Shown: positions 1 through 7,495 of the stretch, one piece after another | How positions within the stretch are numbered: position 1 is the first letter of the stretch | How the letters are laid out: every line of letters starts with the position of its first letter | Assembly: GCF_029531655.1 (NCBI RefSeq) | Contig: NZ_JANRMI010000005.1 | Coordinates: 62,001-126,000, forward strand | Direction: 5' to 3' | DNA length: 64,000 nt | Source: Bdellovibrio svalbardensis | GTDB lineage: Bacteria; Bdellovibrionota; Bdellovibrionia; Bdellovibrionales; Bdellovibrionaceae | Translations under genes and position numbers: made by a program | The notes under the pieces: model-generated | Told to the model about the DNA's origin: nothing | Seen by the model: the letters and a program-made list of their open reading frames with translations, nothing else | Database searches by the model: none

Positions 1-174
1 TAGGCACTTTTTTTTGCCCTCACGCCTGCTCTCATCATTTTTTCCATATCAGTCAATTTTTCTCCAGACAGTTGCTGCATTTTTCGGTACCCACAGCCAC
101 CAGAGCGGTTTTAAACACTGCCACACATAGTCAATAACGATTACTATTGATTCATCTTCATATCCCTTATTTAG
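1..174. other. Non-coding leader region at window edge
   Basis: No convincing coding region is visible here. The stretch begins with a T-rich run (about 8-15) next to GGCA/TGCC, which may be the tail of a terminator belonging to a gene outside the window. The rest is AT-rich and should contain the promoter of the secreted-protein gene starting at 200, but no clear -35/-10 pair stands out. Confidence 0.4.
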
Positions 175-193
175 TCCCCTTAACTAAAGGGGA
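175..193 (+). promoter_or_regulatory. Hairpin covering the ribosome-binding site of the gene at 200
   Basis: TCCCCTT (175-181) pairs perfectly with AAGGGGA (187-193) across a five-base loop. The right arm is the only Shine-Dalgarno-like sequence before the ATG at 200, so folding would hide it. Structure and position are read from the sequence; translational control is inferred. Confidence 0.5.
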
Positions 194-199
194 TCTTGA

Positions 200-2455
200 A
201 TGAAACTTACGACTTCATTACTCGTTGTACTTTTTTTACAAAGCACGACTTCCTATGCAGGCATCCTGGGCTCTTCAGAAAAATGGAGTGCGAACGACGC
301 TGAGGTCGTTTCGCGCCTGACTGAATCTTTTGGACCAGGATGCAGCCTCACCGGCGGCTCAGCTTCTGATGCCCTTTCGGTGGTACGCTCACTGGGTGAT
401 GTGATGACAGCGGCATCGAATGCGCCCGAATGTCGCTCTTTAGTAGGTGTTGTTTCAACTCTTCAAGCATCGCACTTGCAAGCTTCCAGCATTTGGCCTG
501 CGGGCAATGAAGACTCTTATAACGAGTCGATGAAAAATCTTTTGAAGTATAAAAAACAGAAGGAAGAGATTCTTCTGCTCTTGGCAACTGAGACAGATGC
601 GGCGTCACGTGCGGATTTAAAATCCCAGCTTCAATCTATTCAAGTCGAATTGGCCGGAGCCGAAGGCGAAAAGCTGGCTTCTTTGGAACGTGATCGCACT
701 TACCGCAAGAATGAAGCGATTCGCACCTTGGTCACGGCAACCAACTTGGCGCTGGAGCAAGCTCTGGCCAATCAAACTTGTTGGGGCAATAAGCCCGATC
801 TACTGCAGCAGATCGTCGGCATGGGCAGTGCTGTTGGATATAGCGCCGCCATGGTTTCGCCGGCCTCAACAGTTGCCTTAGGCATGGGTGCGGGTTTGCA
901 AATGATCGGCGGTGTTCTTGATTTCTTCAAACGCGCAGCAGACCGCAACAAAGTCAGCGCCTTCACACAAGCGATGAATCCCATCGCCTTGACGTGCGCC
1001 CTTGAAAAAATGAATCAAATTTATTGCGCAGCCAAAGACACACAAAATACTTTGGACGTGATTGCCAAAGCCGGCGCGACCTTGAAGCAGGATCAAGTTT
1101 GGGGCGGAATTCGCTTAGCTCGCCGGGAGCTGCCAACATTCATCGACTGGCTGGAGCGTTTGCGTTCTGGCGCTGGCAATGTCTCCAGCCCTGAAGATGC
1201 TGACAAAATTGAGCAGTTTGAAATAAAACGCCAGCTCTTGCAGCAAACTCCTCGCCGCCTGACGGGTTATCTGGGTAAATATCGTCCTTTGTTCTCGCAG
1301 GCTTCCTCAGTACCAGTTCGCTTCGGAATTCTTAAAGACTTCATCGCAGACCTCAGTTCCTCCTTCTGCTATGACAACCCCAATGCCCACAACTCAAATC
1401 CCTTGTGTGTGATTTATTCTCCGGACTATGTGCCCTTCTATTTATTGGGAATTGATCGCAGTCGTTATTTGCAATTAAGAAGCACTTACCAAGGCCTTAC
1501 CTTCTCCCAGATTGATCTTTCTTTATTGGAAAAAGAAGGTATCAATGTAGATATCAATATCGACAGCGTTCAGCCAAAATTCAACGCCTGGTACGATATC
1601 GCGAAACAACGTTTCGATACGGAAGCGGCCTCTGTCTTAGGTGAAGATTTGCGCCTGGTCTTCGAAGAGGCCCTTGCTAAAACTGGCGGCGACAAGCTTC
1701 GTCTTTCACCTTACACGGCTTTACAACGAATCATTGATTTCTTGCGCTTACCTTCAGTCATGAAATTCGCCCCGGATTTTAAAAATGAAATCGTGCAAGA
1801 ACTTTCCAGTGTTTTGGACAACATGAAGGCCGTCGAGCAAGGTCAACTGTCCCCGCAAGAGGCCCGTAATAATATCTTCACGAGCGCTCATTTGTCTTCA
1901 GGAACTCAGTATTTGCAAAATCGCGCGCAGTTCGCACTTCGCCAGCAGCTCGAAAATCTTTTGATGGAGCGTGGGGACTTGCCACTACAGGCCCTGGCAG
2001 CGAATGACTATGTTCAGGAACTCTATTCTTATTATGGTTCTGATTCATTGGAAATTTTGCGTCGTAAATCTTTGAGTGCTCAAGCGACAATTCAGCGCTC
2101 TATAGATCCATTCATCAACTTCTTTGCAACGCCCCTGCAGATGACTCTTCAGGATTTAGACAACGCAATCAAGAGATACGGCGAAGGCCCTGGCGGCGCA
2201 AACTACGAAATGAAGTTCACTCTGTGTTTTTATCTACTCGGCTCCAGCCGTTGGACTTCTGATTTAGATCTCACTCCGTGCACGGGAGTTTACGGTCGTC
2301 CGATCTTCCAAGAAGGCAGACCAACACCGGCCTTCTCAAAAGAACTTTTCAAGCTTCCCTACCAAGACCGAGCTTGTATCCTGCGCGACTATGTTCGCCG
2401 CAATCAGATCCTGCAGTCCAAGTTAGGCTTGCAAAGAAAACGTCAGAGTAATTAA
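200..2455 (+). CDS. Secreted protein of unknown function (751 aa)
   Basis: I do not recognise the family. A clear signal peptide occupies residues 1-20 (hydrophobic core then SYA|G), so the protein is probably exported. Residues about 110-165 are rich in K/E/L/Q and may form a coiled coil. Residues about 205-245 form a Gly/Ala/Met-rich hydrophobic stretch that could insert into or lie on a membrane. About ten cysteines are spread through the chain, which suits an oxidising compartment. The ATG at 200 follows an AAGGGGA ribosome site that can be masked by a hairpin. The gene stands alone and converges on the next gene, with palindromic repeats between them. Confidence 0.8.
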   Translation: MKLTTSLLVVLFLQSTTSYAGILGSSEKWSANDAEVVSRLTESFGPGCSLTGGSASDALSVVRSLGDVMTAASNAPECRSLVGVVSTLQASHLQASSIWPAGNEDSYNESMKNLLKYKKQKEEILLLLATETDAASRADLKSQLQSIQVELAGAEGEKLASLERDRTYRKNEAIRTLVTATNLALEQALANQTCWGNKPDLLQQIVGMGSAVGYSAAMVSPASTVALGMGAGLQMIGGVLDFFKRAADRNKVSAFTQAMNPIALTCALEKMNQIYCAAKDTQNTLDVIAKAGATLKQDQVWGGIRLARRELPTFIDWLERLRSGAGNVSSPEDADKIEQFEIKRQLLQQTPRRLTGYLGKYRPLFSQASSVPVRFGILKDFIADLSSSFCYDNPNAHNSNPLCVIYSPDYVPFYLLGIDRSRYLQLRSTYQGLTFSQIDLSLLEKEGINVDINIDSVQPKFNAWYDIAKQRFDTEAASVLGEDLRLVFEEALAKTGGDKLRLSPYTALQRIIDFLRLPSVMKFAPDFKNEIVQELSSVLDNMKAVEQGQLSPQEARNNIFTSAHLSSGTQYLQNRAQFALRQQLENLLMERGDLPLQALAANDYVQELYSYYGSDSLEILRRKSLSAQATIQRSIDPFINFFATPLQMTLQDLDNAIKRYGEGPGGANYEMKFTLCFYLLGSSRWTSDLDLTPCTGVYGRPIFQEGRPTPAFSKELFKLPYQDRACILRDYVRRNQILQSKLGLQRKRQSN

Positions 2456-2469
2456 TAACGCCTCGAGTG

Positions 2470-2498
2470 AAGCAAAAGGTGCCTGGCACCTTTTGCTT
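2470..2498. repeat. Perfect palindrome, 14-bp arms, one-base centre
   Basis: The arm AAGCAAAAGGTGCC (2470-2483) is repeated in exact inverse at 2485-2498 around T2484. It lies between convergent genes. There is no T-run after the stem, so it is not a classical terminator. The GGTGCC/GGCACC core resembles REP-type extragenic palindromes. Confidence 0.7.
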
Positions 2499-2511
2499 GA
2501 TAAAAACGGCC

Positions 2512-2547
2512 CGCGACACCGGCGCCGGAAGTGGTTTTGGTGTCGCG
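2512..2547. repeat. Inverted repeat CGCGACACC / GGTGTCGCG
   Basis: Nine-bp perfect arms (2512-2520, 2539-2547) enclose an 18-base loop that itself contains GGCGCC. The GCGACACC core is shared with the inverted pair near 19432-19595, suggesting the same REP-like family. It may also end transcription between the two convergent genes. Confidence 0.55.
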
Positions 2548-2552
2548 ACTTT

Positions 2553-4160
2553 CTATCGGATCTCTACATTTGCAGATTTCCAGAACTGAATTTTTTGTCC
2601 ATCAGAAGTCACGCGGTCCACTTGCACGACCACTTGCACTTTTGAACCGGACTTCAAATAGCTCTTAATGTCAGAAGACTTCGCACCAAAATCAGCGATC
2701 TTGATTGCAAACGCCCCATCACTGCCCGCCGTTAATGACGTGCGAGAGAAACCTTTTTCCGCAATGACTGCGTTCTTACCCAGAACCGTTTTGCGAATCA
2801 AAGTGACATAGTATCTGGTTGAAACCGTTGAATAAGGAACTGTGTTGTCAGCAATCAGAACCCGCGCGTTCTCAGCAGATCCTGAAATACCTGGAAGAAT
2901 TCTATTTTCGTCTTTCAAAGCCGACATGTCCAAAATCATTTGCAGTGGCTGACGGATTTCGAAATCTACAACTCCGTTTTCCAAGACCATCCCCTCTCGG
3001 TGAACTCTGAGAACCACTTCGTAGTTGCGTGTGTAATCCCAGTTCACAGCCAAATCGCCATTGACCTGTGATTGCAAATGAGGGCGCATTTCTGATTGGG
3101 TCACCACTTCGTGAGTGATCGCATCTTGCACTTCCAATTGGTGACGGCTGGCCACACGCGGATAGATCGCATTATCTATGAACTTATACATCAGCCCCGC
3201 TGGCGTCGGAACAGCCGTGAAGTTCTGCAAAGATTTCTCTCTCAAATCTTCATCTTTATAGCGAGCGACCTGCTCCAGAGTGATCGTCACAAGGCCACGC
3301 TCCACGGTTTTGTTTGCAACTTTATAACCGAAAACAGTCGACACCGGTGTCATACGAATATCGGGAGCGGCTTCAGAACCGATCAATTCAATTTTGAATT
3401 TTTCAACTTCTGCAGAGTTCAGCTCTGTTCCTTGTGGGAATTGCACTTGAACATCCAAGCCCCATTGGTGATCAAACACATCATGGTAGCGGGTGACGCA
3501 GCAACGTTCCTCATTGCGGTAGCGAGTCACGGTGCGAGTGCGTGCTTCAGAACGGTATTTAGTCACAGTTCTGTATTTTGTAACCGCGCGCTGATGACGA
3601 ACTTGCTCGTAACCGCAACGTTGTCTTGTGACAGGAACACTTTCACAAACCTGGCGGTCACGGCAAATTGGTGGGCGTGGATCAGGACGAATCGGACCTC
3701 CACCGCCATTGCCTGGATAAGGCGCTGGTCCCGGATCGGCTCCAGGATCACGAGGGCGACCGATCACGTCATCAACTGCTGCGCGCTCAATTCCTACATT
3801 GGGAGCATTGTCACACTCACGGACTGTGCGACATCTTTGCTCATACTCCGTGTAGTCCCGACAGATGTAGTCGTTGGAGTAATAGTCTTCATAATCTGTG
3901 TAAGCTTCTTGATCCTGATAAGGAACATCAACGTAGTAAGTCTCTGTGACGTCATAAGGAACCTGCACGGTGTAGGTGTCCTGATAAGGCTCTTGGCGAT
4001 AGGCGTTCTTCACAAGCTTAGCTTGCAGCAGCTGTCCTTGAGATGCTGTGCGAGTGATAGTTTGTTGAATGTTTTCATTTGGCTCTGCATGTGCAGAAAC
4101 CGCGACTAAGACTGACAACAAGGTCAGACCTGTTCTTTTCAATAGACTTTGGTGGTGCAT
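2553..4160 (-). CDS. Secreted Tyr/Arg/Cys-rich repeat protein (535 aa)
   Basis: Family not recognised. The start is placed at the ATG at 4160 because AGGAGG lies 7 bases upstream and the encoded N-terminus (MHHQSLLKRTGLTLLSVL, cut after AHA) is a good signal peptide; a longer frame to 4220 lacks these. After the signal come short degenerate repeats rich in VPY, YRT and RTVTRYR with paired cysteines (residues about 40-235), interrupted by a Pro/Gly-rich linker near 165-180. The C-terminal half looks like ordinary globular beta-rich sequence. The arrangement suggests an exported, disulfide-stabilised surface or envelope protein. Function unknown. Confidence 0.75.
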   Translation of the reverse strand: MHHQSLLKRTGLTLLSVLVAVSAHAEPNENIQQTITRTASQGQLLQAKLVKNAYRQEPYQDTYTVQVPYDVTETYYVDVPYQDQEAYTDYEDYYSNDYICRDYTEYEQRCRTVRECDNAPNVGIERAAVDDVIGRPRDPGADPGPAPYPGNGGGGPIRPDPRPPICRDRQVCESVPVTRQRCGYEQVRHQRAVTKYRTVTKYRSEARTRTVTRYRNEERCCVTRYHDVFDHQWGLDVQVQFPQGTELNSAEVEKFKIELIGSEAAPDIRMTPVSTVFGYKVANKTVERGLVTITLEQVARYKDEDLREKSLQNFTAVPTPAGLMYKFIDNAIYPRVASRHQLEVQDAITHEVVTQSEMRPHLQSQVNGDLAVNWDYTRNYEVVLRVHREGMVLENGVVDFEIRQPLQMILDMSALKDENRILPGISGSAENARVLIADNTVPYSTVSTRYYVTLIRKTVLGKNAVIAEKGFSRTSLTAGSDGAFAIKIADFGAKSSDIKSYLKSGSKVQVVVQVDRVTSDGQKIQFWKSANVEIR

Positions 4161-4237
4161 TTTGTTCCCTCCTGTAACCCCAGAAAAGGGCTCAGCAAGA
4201 GGTGTTCCATAATGCGCCACGAAAAATAGAAAACGAC

Positions 4238-4948
4238 TTAGTTAGGAATTCTACGAATGAGCTTTTCAACATAGGCGGCTTTCTTCAAACCGCGAGCCCC
4301 CTCTTTGTGAACACCCACTACATGACAAGTGTCCGCAAGCACCAGAGGTGAGCCCGATTGCCCGGGAGCAGTATCACAGTCATGCAAAATATTTGAAGCC
4401 GTCATCTGTTGAATCGAACACTGACGAAGCACGGGATCGGCTTCCAAATTCTTAGAAGGAAATCCCGCCGTCAGCAGTGCCACCCCTTCAGAAGGAGGTT
4501 CTGAGCCCGCATAAAGTGAGAGCACTTCCGTCTGACCTTCGCTGCAGGGACTTACTTTTAGAACTGCGACATCGTCATAAAGATTGATCATCAACACTTC
4601 CCTCATAGAAGTGGTAAAATTTTTTGTGCGCAATTGAAAATCTAAATCATGAGTTCGAACTTCTTCATTCACTTCATTGACGGCCTTCATCTCCATCTCG
4701 GGGATGCGTGACAACACCTGCGAGTACACGATCATCTTTTCGCGACCGAGCACAACATGGGCGTTGGTAACTATCAGACAGGACTGCACAAAAAAACCCG
4801 TTCCATGCCAAGTTTCGGCAGTGCTGTGCTTGTTGTAATAGATTTTTCCTACAGAGCGCAAAAGCTTCTCTTCGCAGTTAATTGACGGGCTCGCATAGCT
4901 TTGAGCTGAGAGCAAAATCGCTAAAAGGGATAGAATAGAAAATCGCAC
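4238..4948 (-). CDS. Exported trypsin-like serine protease
   Basis: A chymotrypsin-fold peptidase is indicated by the catalytic triad: His in TNAHVV (about residue 64), Asp in YDDVAVLKV and Ser in APGQSGSPLV. The N-terminus MRFSILSLLAILLSAQSYAS is a signal peptide, so it acts outside the cytoplasm. I place the start at the GTG at 4948, which has GAGAGG five bases upstream; a GTG at 4954 is also open but overlaps that site. At 236 aa it is a bare protease domain with no PDZ, unlike DegP. Several cysteines could form disulfides. The regulator gene upstream (5025-5789) is on the same strand but is separated by a strong terminator, so the protease needs its own promoter. Confidence 0.85.
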   Translation of the reverse strand: MRFSILSLLAILLSAQSYASPSINCEEKLLRSVGKIYYNKHSTAETWHGTGFFVQSCLIVTNAHVVLGREKMIVYSQVLSRIPEMEMKAVNEVNEEVRTHDLDFQLRTKNFTTSMREVLMINLYDDVAVLKVSPCSEGQTEVLSLYAGSEPPSEGVALLTAGFPSKNLEADPVLRQCSIQQMTASNILHDCDTAPGQSGSPLVLADTCHVVGVHKEGARGLKKAAYVEKLIRRIPN

Positions 4949-4975
4949 AAGCACCTCTCAAGACCTTCAAGGTGC

Positions 4976-5012
4976 AAAAAAAAGGCCCTGTCTCACTTTG
5001 AGACAGGGCCTT
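4976..5012 (-). terminator. Rho-independent terminator of the TIGR02147 gene
   Basis: Fourteen-bp perfect stem AAGGCCCTGTCTCA / TGAGACAGGGCCTT with a three-base loop, followed on the minus strand by an uninterrupted T-run. It starts 13 bases after the stop of the gene ending at 5025. Confidence 0.9.
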
Positions 5013-5024
5013 GGCAATACCTAA

Positions 5025-5789
5025 TTATTCAAGCTTGGACATCAATTGCATCACAACGCTCAGATTATAAACCTCGGTGCGCTCGCCCTTCTCGGACATC
5101 GCATGCAAACGGTCAAATACATTAGCCAAAAGTTTTCGCACCTTCGGGATGTCTTTCTTATCCAAAGAAACCACGAAAGTTCCAAACAAAGTATGCTCGC
5201 GACTTTGTTCCATGATTGTCGGTACAGTTTGCATAAGATAATCCCGATAAGCCGCACTGACGCGCTGAGGATCCTTGTGCTTGTTATGATAGCGGATTCC
5301 CGAAATCTTCTGACGGTAACCTTTTCCGCGATGAACAATGATATTGTGATCCACCAAAGCCTGGAGGCTTTTTTTCACCGTGCTGAGACTGTATCCCAGC
5401 TTCTTGGCAATCCATTGTGGATCATCATTATCTTTTCGAGTTTGCAACAAGGCCAGGATTGCATGCACTTCCACTGTATCGAGCTCTTTAGAATTGTAAT
5501 CGCTCAACTCAAGAAATTGTTCCACACTTTCTTCATCGAGCCCCTTGGAGGAACGCAAGCTGTTCGAAAAAATTTTCATTTCTTCAGCCGTCAAAGCCTT
5601 ACCAGAAAGAACCTTCGCATTGAAGCGATCGCCAGGTTGCTCTTTACCAGCCATGATCACAGAAAGGCGTCCTGCCGAAGTCCCCAGATCGCGCGCAAAG
5701 GCCCGCAATGAATAGCGTGGGTTGCGCTTCACGCGTTTTTCAAAAATATCTTTAATTGCCTGAGACGGATTTTCATTTTCTTTTGCCAT
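5025..5789 (-). CDS. TIGR02147-family putative transcription regulator
   Basis: The sequence fits TIGR02147 (DUF4423), a family I know from Bdellovibrio and Fibrobacter relatives. The N-terminal part (about residues 10-60: FEKRVKRNPRYSLRAFARDLG, then SAGRLSVIMAGK) is a helix-turn-helix. A second winged-helix-like part near 125-170 (WIAKKLGYSLSTVKKSLQALV) is followed by the typical tail that ends in a short helical segment. It is cytoplasmic and probably binds DNA; the target is unknown. ATG at 5789 lacks a strong ribosome site (GGAAGTAGAG some distance upstream). Monocistronic: a terminator precedes its promoter region and another follows the stop. Confidence 0.85.
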   Translation of the reverse strand: MAKENENPSQAIKDIFEKRVKRNPRYSLRAFARDLGTSAGRLSVIMAGKEQPGDRFNAKVLSGKALTAEEMKIFSNSLRSSKGLDEESVEQFLELSDYNSKELDTVEVHAILALLQTRKDNDDPQWIAKKLGYSLSTVKKSLQALVDHNIIVHRGKGYRQKISGIRYHNKHKDPQRVSAAYRDYLMQTVPTIMEQSREHTLFGTFVVSLDKKDIPKVRKLLANVFDRLHAMSEKGERTEVYNLSVVMQLMSKLE

Positions 5790-5818
5790 GGTGCTACTCT
5801 ACTTCCAGATTTTGAAAT

Positions 5819-5848
5819 AAAAAAAGCCCGATCTCTCGGGCTTTTTTT
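5819..5848 (-). terminator. Terminator of the mltD-like gene
   Basis: GCCCGA (5826-5831) and TCGGGC (5836-5841), four-base loop, flanked by A- and T-runs. It begins at the stop codon of the gene ending at 5848. Confidence 0.85.
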
Positions 5849-7428
5849 TAATTCTCGTTAGATTCAACCGCTGGGATCGTGATCCTTGCCCCCACAATCA
5901 GTGAGGAAGGATTTCTAATTTTGTTGCGAGCTTGAATCTTTGAAATCGCCACATTGTACTTTGAAGCGATGTCTGTAAGGCTTTCACCTTTTTTTACAAC
6001 ATGCACTTTATTCTTCGCCACTTCACGAGCCGAAGAACTGTTTGGGTTGCCGGAAACTGGCAGTTTCAATTTCATACCCAATTTCAATTTACTGCGTCTT
6101 TTGATGTTATTCAAATTCTGCAACTGAGAAACACTTGTTGAGTATTTCTGAGCAATCGTAAACAAAGACTCACCTGTTTGCACGATGTGGTAACGTCCAC
6201 CTTCATTGTCCATACCCGCCAAAGCCGAAGATTTCTTACCGGAAGAATCGTGCTTTGCTACATTGGCAGTCGATTTACGATCAGATCTGTCTTTAAGCGG
6301 AGTGCGATCTGGAACATAAATGCTCATCCCAACTTTCAAACGAGTCTTGCGAGGAAGATCGTTCAGATCACGAAGGTAAGCTACAGAAGTGCGGTAACGA
6401 CGAGCGATTGTTTTCAAATTATCGCCACGGCGGATTTTATAAGACTGAGTGTCACCTTGGTCAGCAACGAACTGAACTTGGTCTACGAAGGCTGCATTCG
6501 CCGCTACCATCGCCGCTTCATTTGTTCCTGGTGGAATACGAAGAACCAATTCTTGTCCTTTAACCGGAGCAACCTCACCTTTGAACTTTGGATTCAATGC
6601 TTTGAAGTCCTCGTAGTTCAAGCTCATCTTGTCAGCCATCTGACGAAGATTAACCGGTTTGTTCACAGTGATGTGATCGAACTCGATAGGTGGAAGATAG
6701 TCGATATCTTCGAAGCCGTATTTTGCTGGTTCTTTCGCGATCAACTTCGCCGCGATGAATTTAGGAACGTAATTGATTGTCTCCGCAGGAAGTCTTTTCT
6801 TACGAGCCAATTCCCAGAAATCGCGAGTGTAGTGATTCATCACTTCGCGCTTTACGCGGTTTTCACCAACGTTATAAGACGCCATCGCCAAATACCAAGA
6901 ACCGAATACGCTGTAGAGACCCTTGAAGTACTCAGCCGCTGCTTGAGTGGCAAATACCGGGTCACGTCTTTCATCAACAAAGGGACTGATTTCCAAACCG
7001 TAGCGTTTACCTGTGCCACGGATGAATTGCCAGTAACCCACAGCTGCTGCATGCGAAGTTGCCGCTGAGCTGAAGCCAGACTCAATCAATGCGATATAGA
7101 AAAGATCTTCAGGAAGACCGTTATCACGCAGAACTTTCTTCATCAGCTTTTCATAGCGAGAAGAACGCGCCAAATATCTTTCCATGTGTTCGCGACCGCG
7201 ACCTTGGAAATAAGTAATCCATTTTTCCACCAAAGGATTTACTTCCGTTGGAATAGATTCCAACTCTTGGTCCACGACCTTAGGGCCTTCAGGATCTGAT
7301 AAACGAAACGAACTTATGTCCTTCATTTCGACATCAGTTTCAGCCGCGTTAGTGGTTTTGCCCAAATCCTTGTGGGCGCATCCTGACAACAAAGCCAGGA
7401 TCACACTCATTGTTAAAAGTCTCCTCAT
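5848..7428 (-). CDS. mltD: Membrane-bound lytic murein transglycosylase, MltD-like, three LysM
   Basis: It cleaves peptidoglycan glycan strands to 1,6-anhydro products. The start is the ATG at 7428 (GGAGG just upstream), giving MRRLLTMSVILALLSGC, a lipoprotein signal with lipobox LLSGC; the longer GTG frame to 7446 has no good ribosome site. A lysozyme-like SLT domain covers about residues 100-230, with the catalytic Glu in ALIESGFS and the downstream AVGYWQFI and MASYNVGENRV motifs. Three LysM peptidoglycan-binding repeats follow at about 325-370, 405-450 and 475-520. Domain order and length match MltD. The Slt-like gene directly upstream on the same strand suggests a wall-remodelling pair. 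Confidence 0.93.
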   Translation of the reverse strand: MRRLLTMSVILALLSGCAHKDLGKTTNAAETDVEMKDISSFRLSDPEGPKVVDQELESIPTEVNPLVEKWITYFQGRGREHMERYLARSSRYEKLMKKVLRDNGLPEDLFYIALIESGFSSAATSHAAAVGYWQFIRGTGKRYGLEISPFVDERRDPVFATQAAAEYFKGLYSVFGSWYLAMASYNVGENRVKREVMNHYTRDFWELARKKRLPAETINYVPKFIAAKLIAKEPAKYGFEDIDYLPPIEFDHITVNKPVNLRQMADKMSLNYEDFKALNPKFKGEVAPVKGQELVLRIPPGTNEAAMVAANAAFVDQVQFVADQGDTQSYKIRRGDNLKTIARRYRTSVAYLRDLNDLPRKTRLKVGMSIYVPDRTPLKDRSDRKSTANVAKHDSSGKKSSALAGMDNEGGRYHIVQTGESLFTIAQKYSTSVSQLQNLNNIKRRSKLKLGMKLKLPVSGNPNSSSAREVAKNKVHVVKKGESLTDIASKYNVAISKIQARNKIRNPSSLIVGARITIPAVESNEN

Positions 7429-7495
7429 GAGTCCTCCGCTTGACACAGATTTCAGGCTACAAAACTAAGAGGACTTTTTCAATAAAACATCCTCT

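Noticed and set aside
3096-4109. 337-aa open frame on the plus strand
   Set aside because: It lies opposite the Tyr/Arg-rich secreted protein, has no ribosome site and an implausible His/Cys/Ile-rich composition; it is a shadow frame.
6178-7068. 296-aa open frame on the plus strand
   Set aside because: Antisense to the MltD-like gene, without a start signal or recognisable domain.
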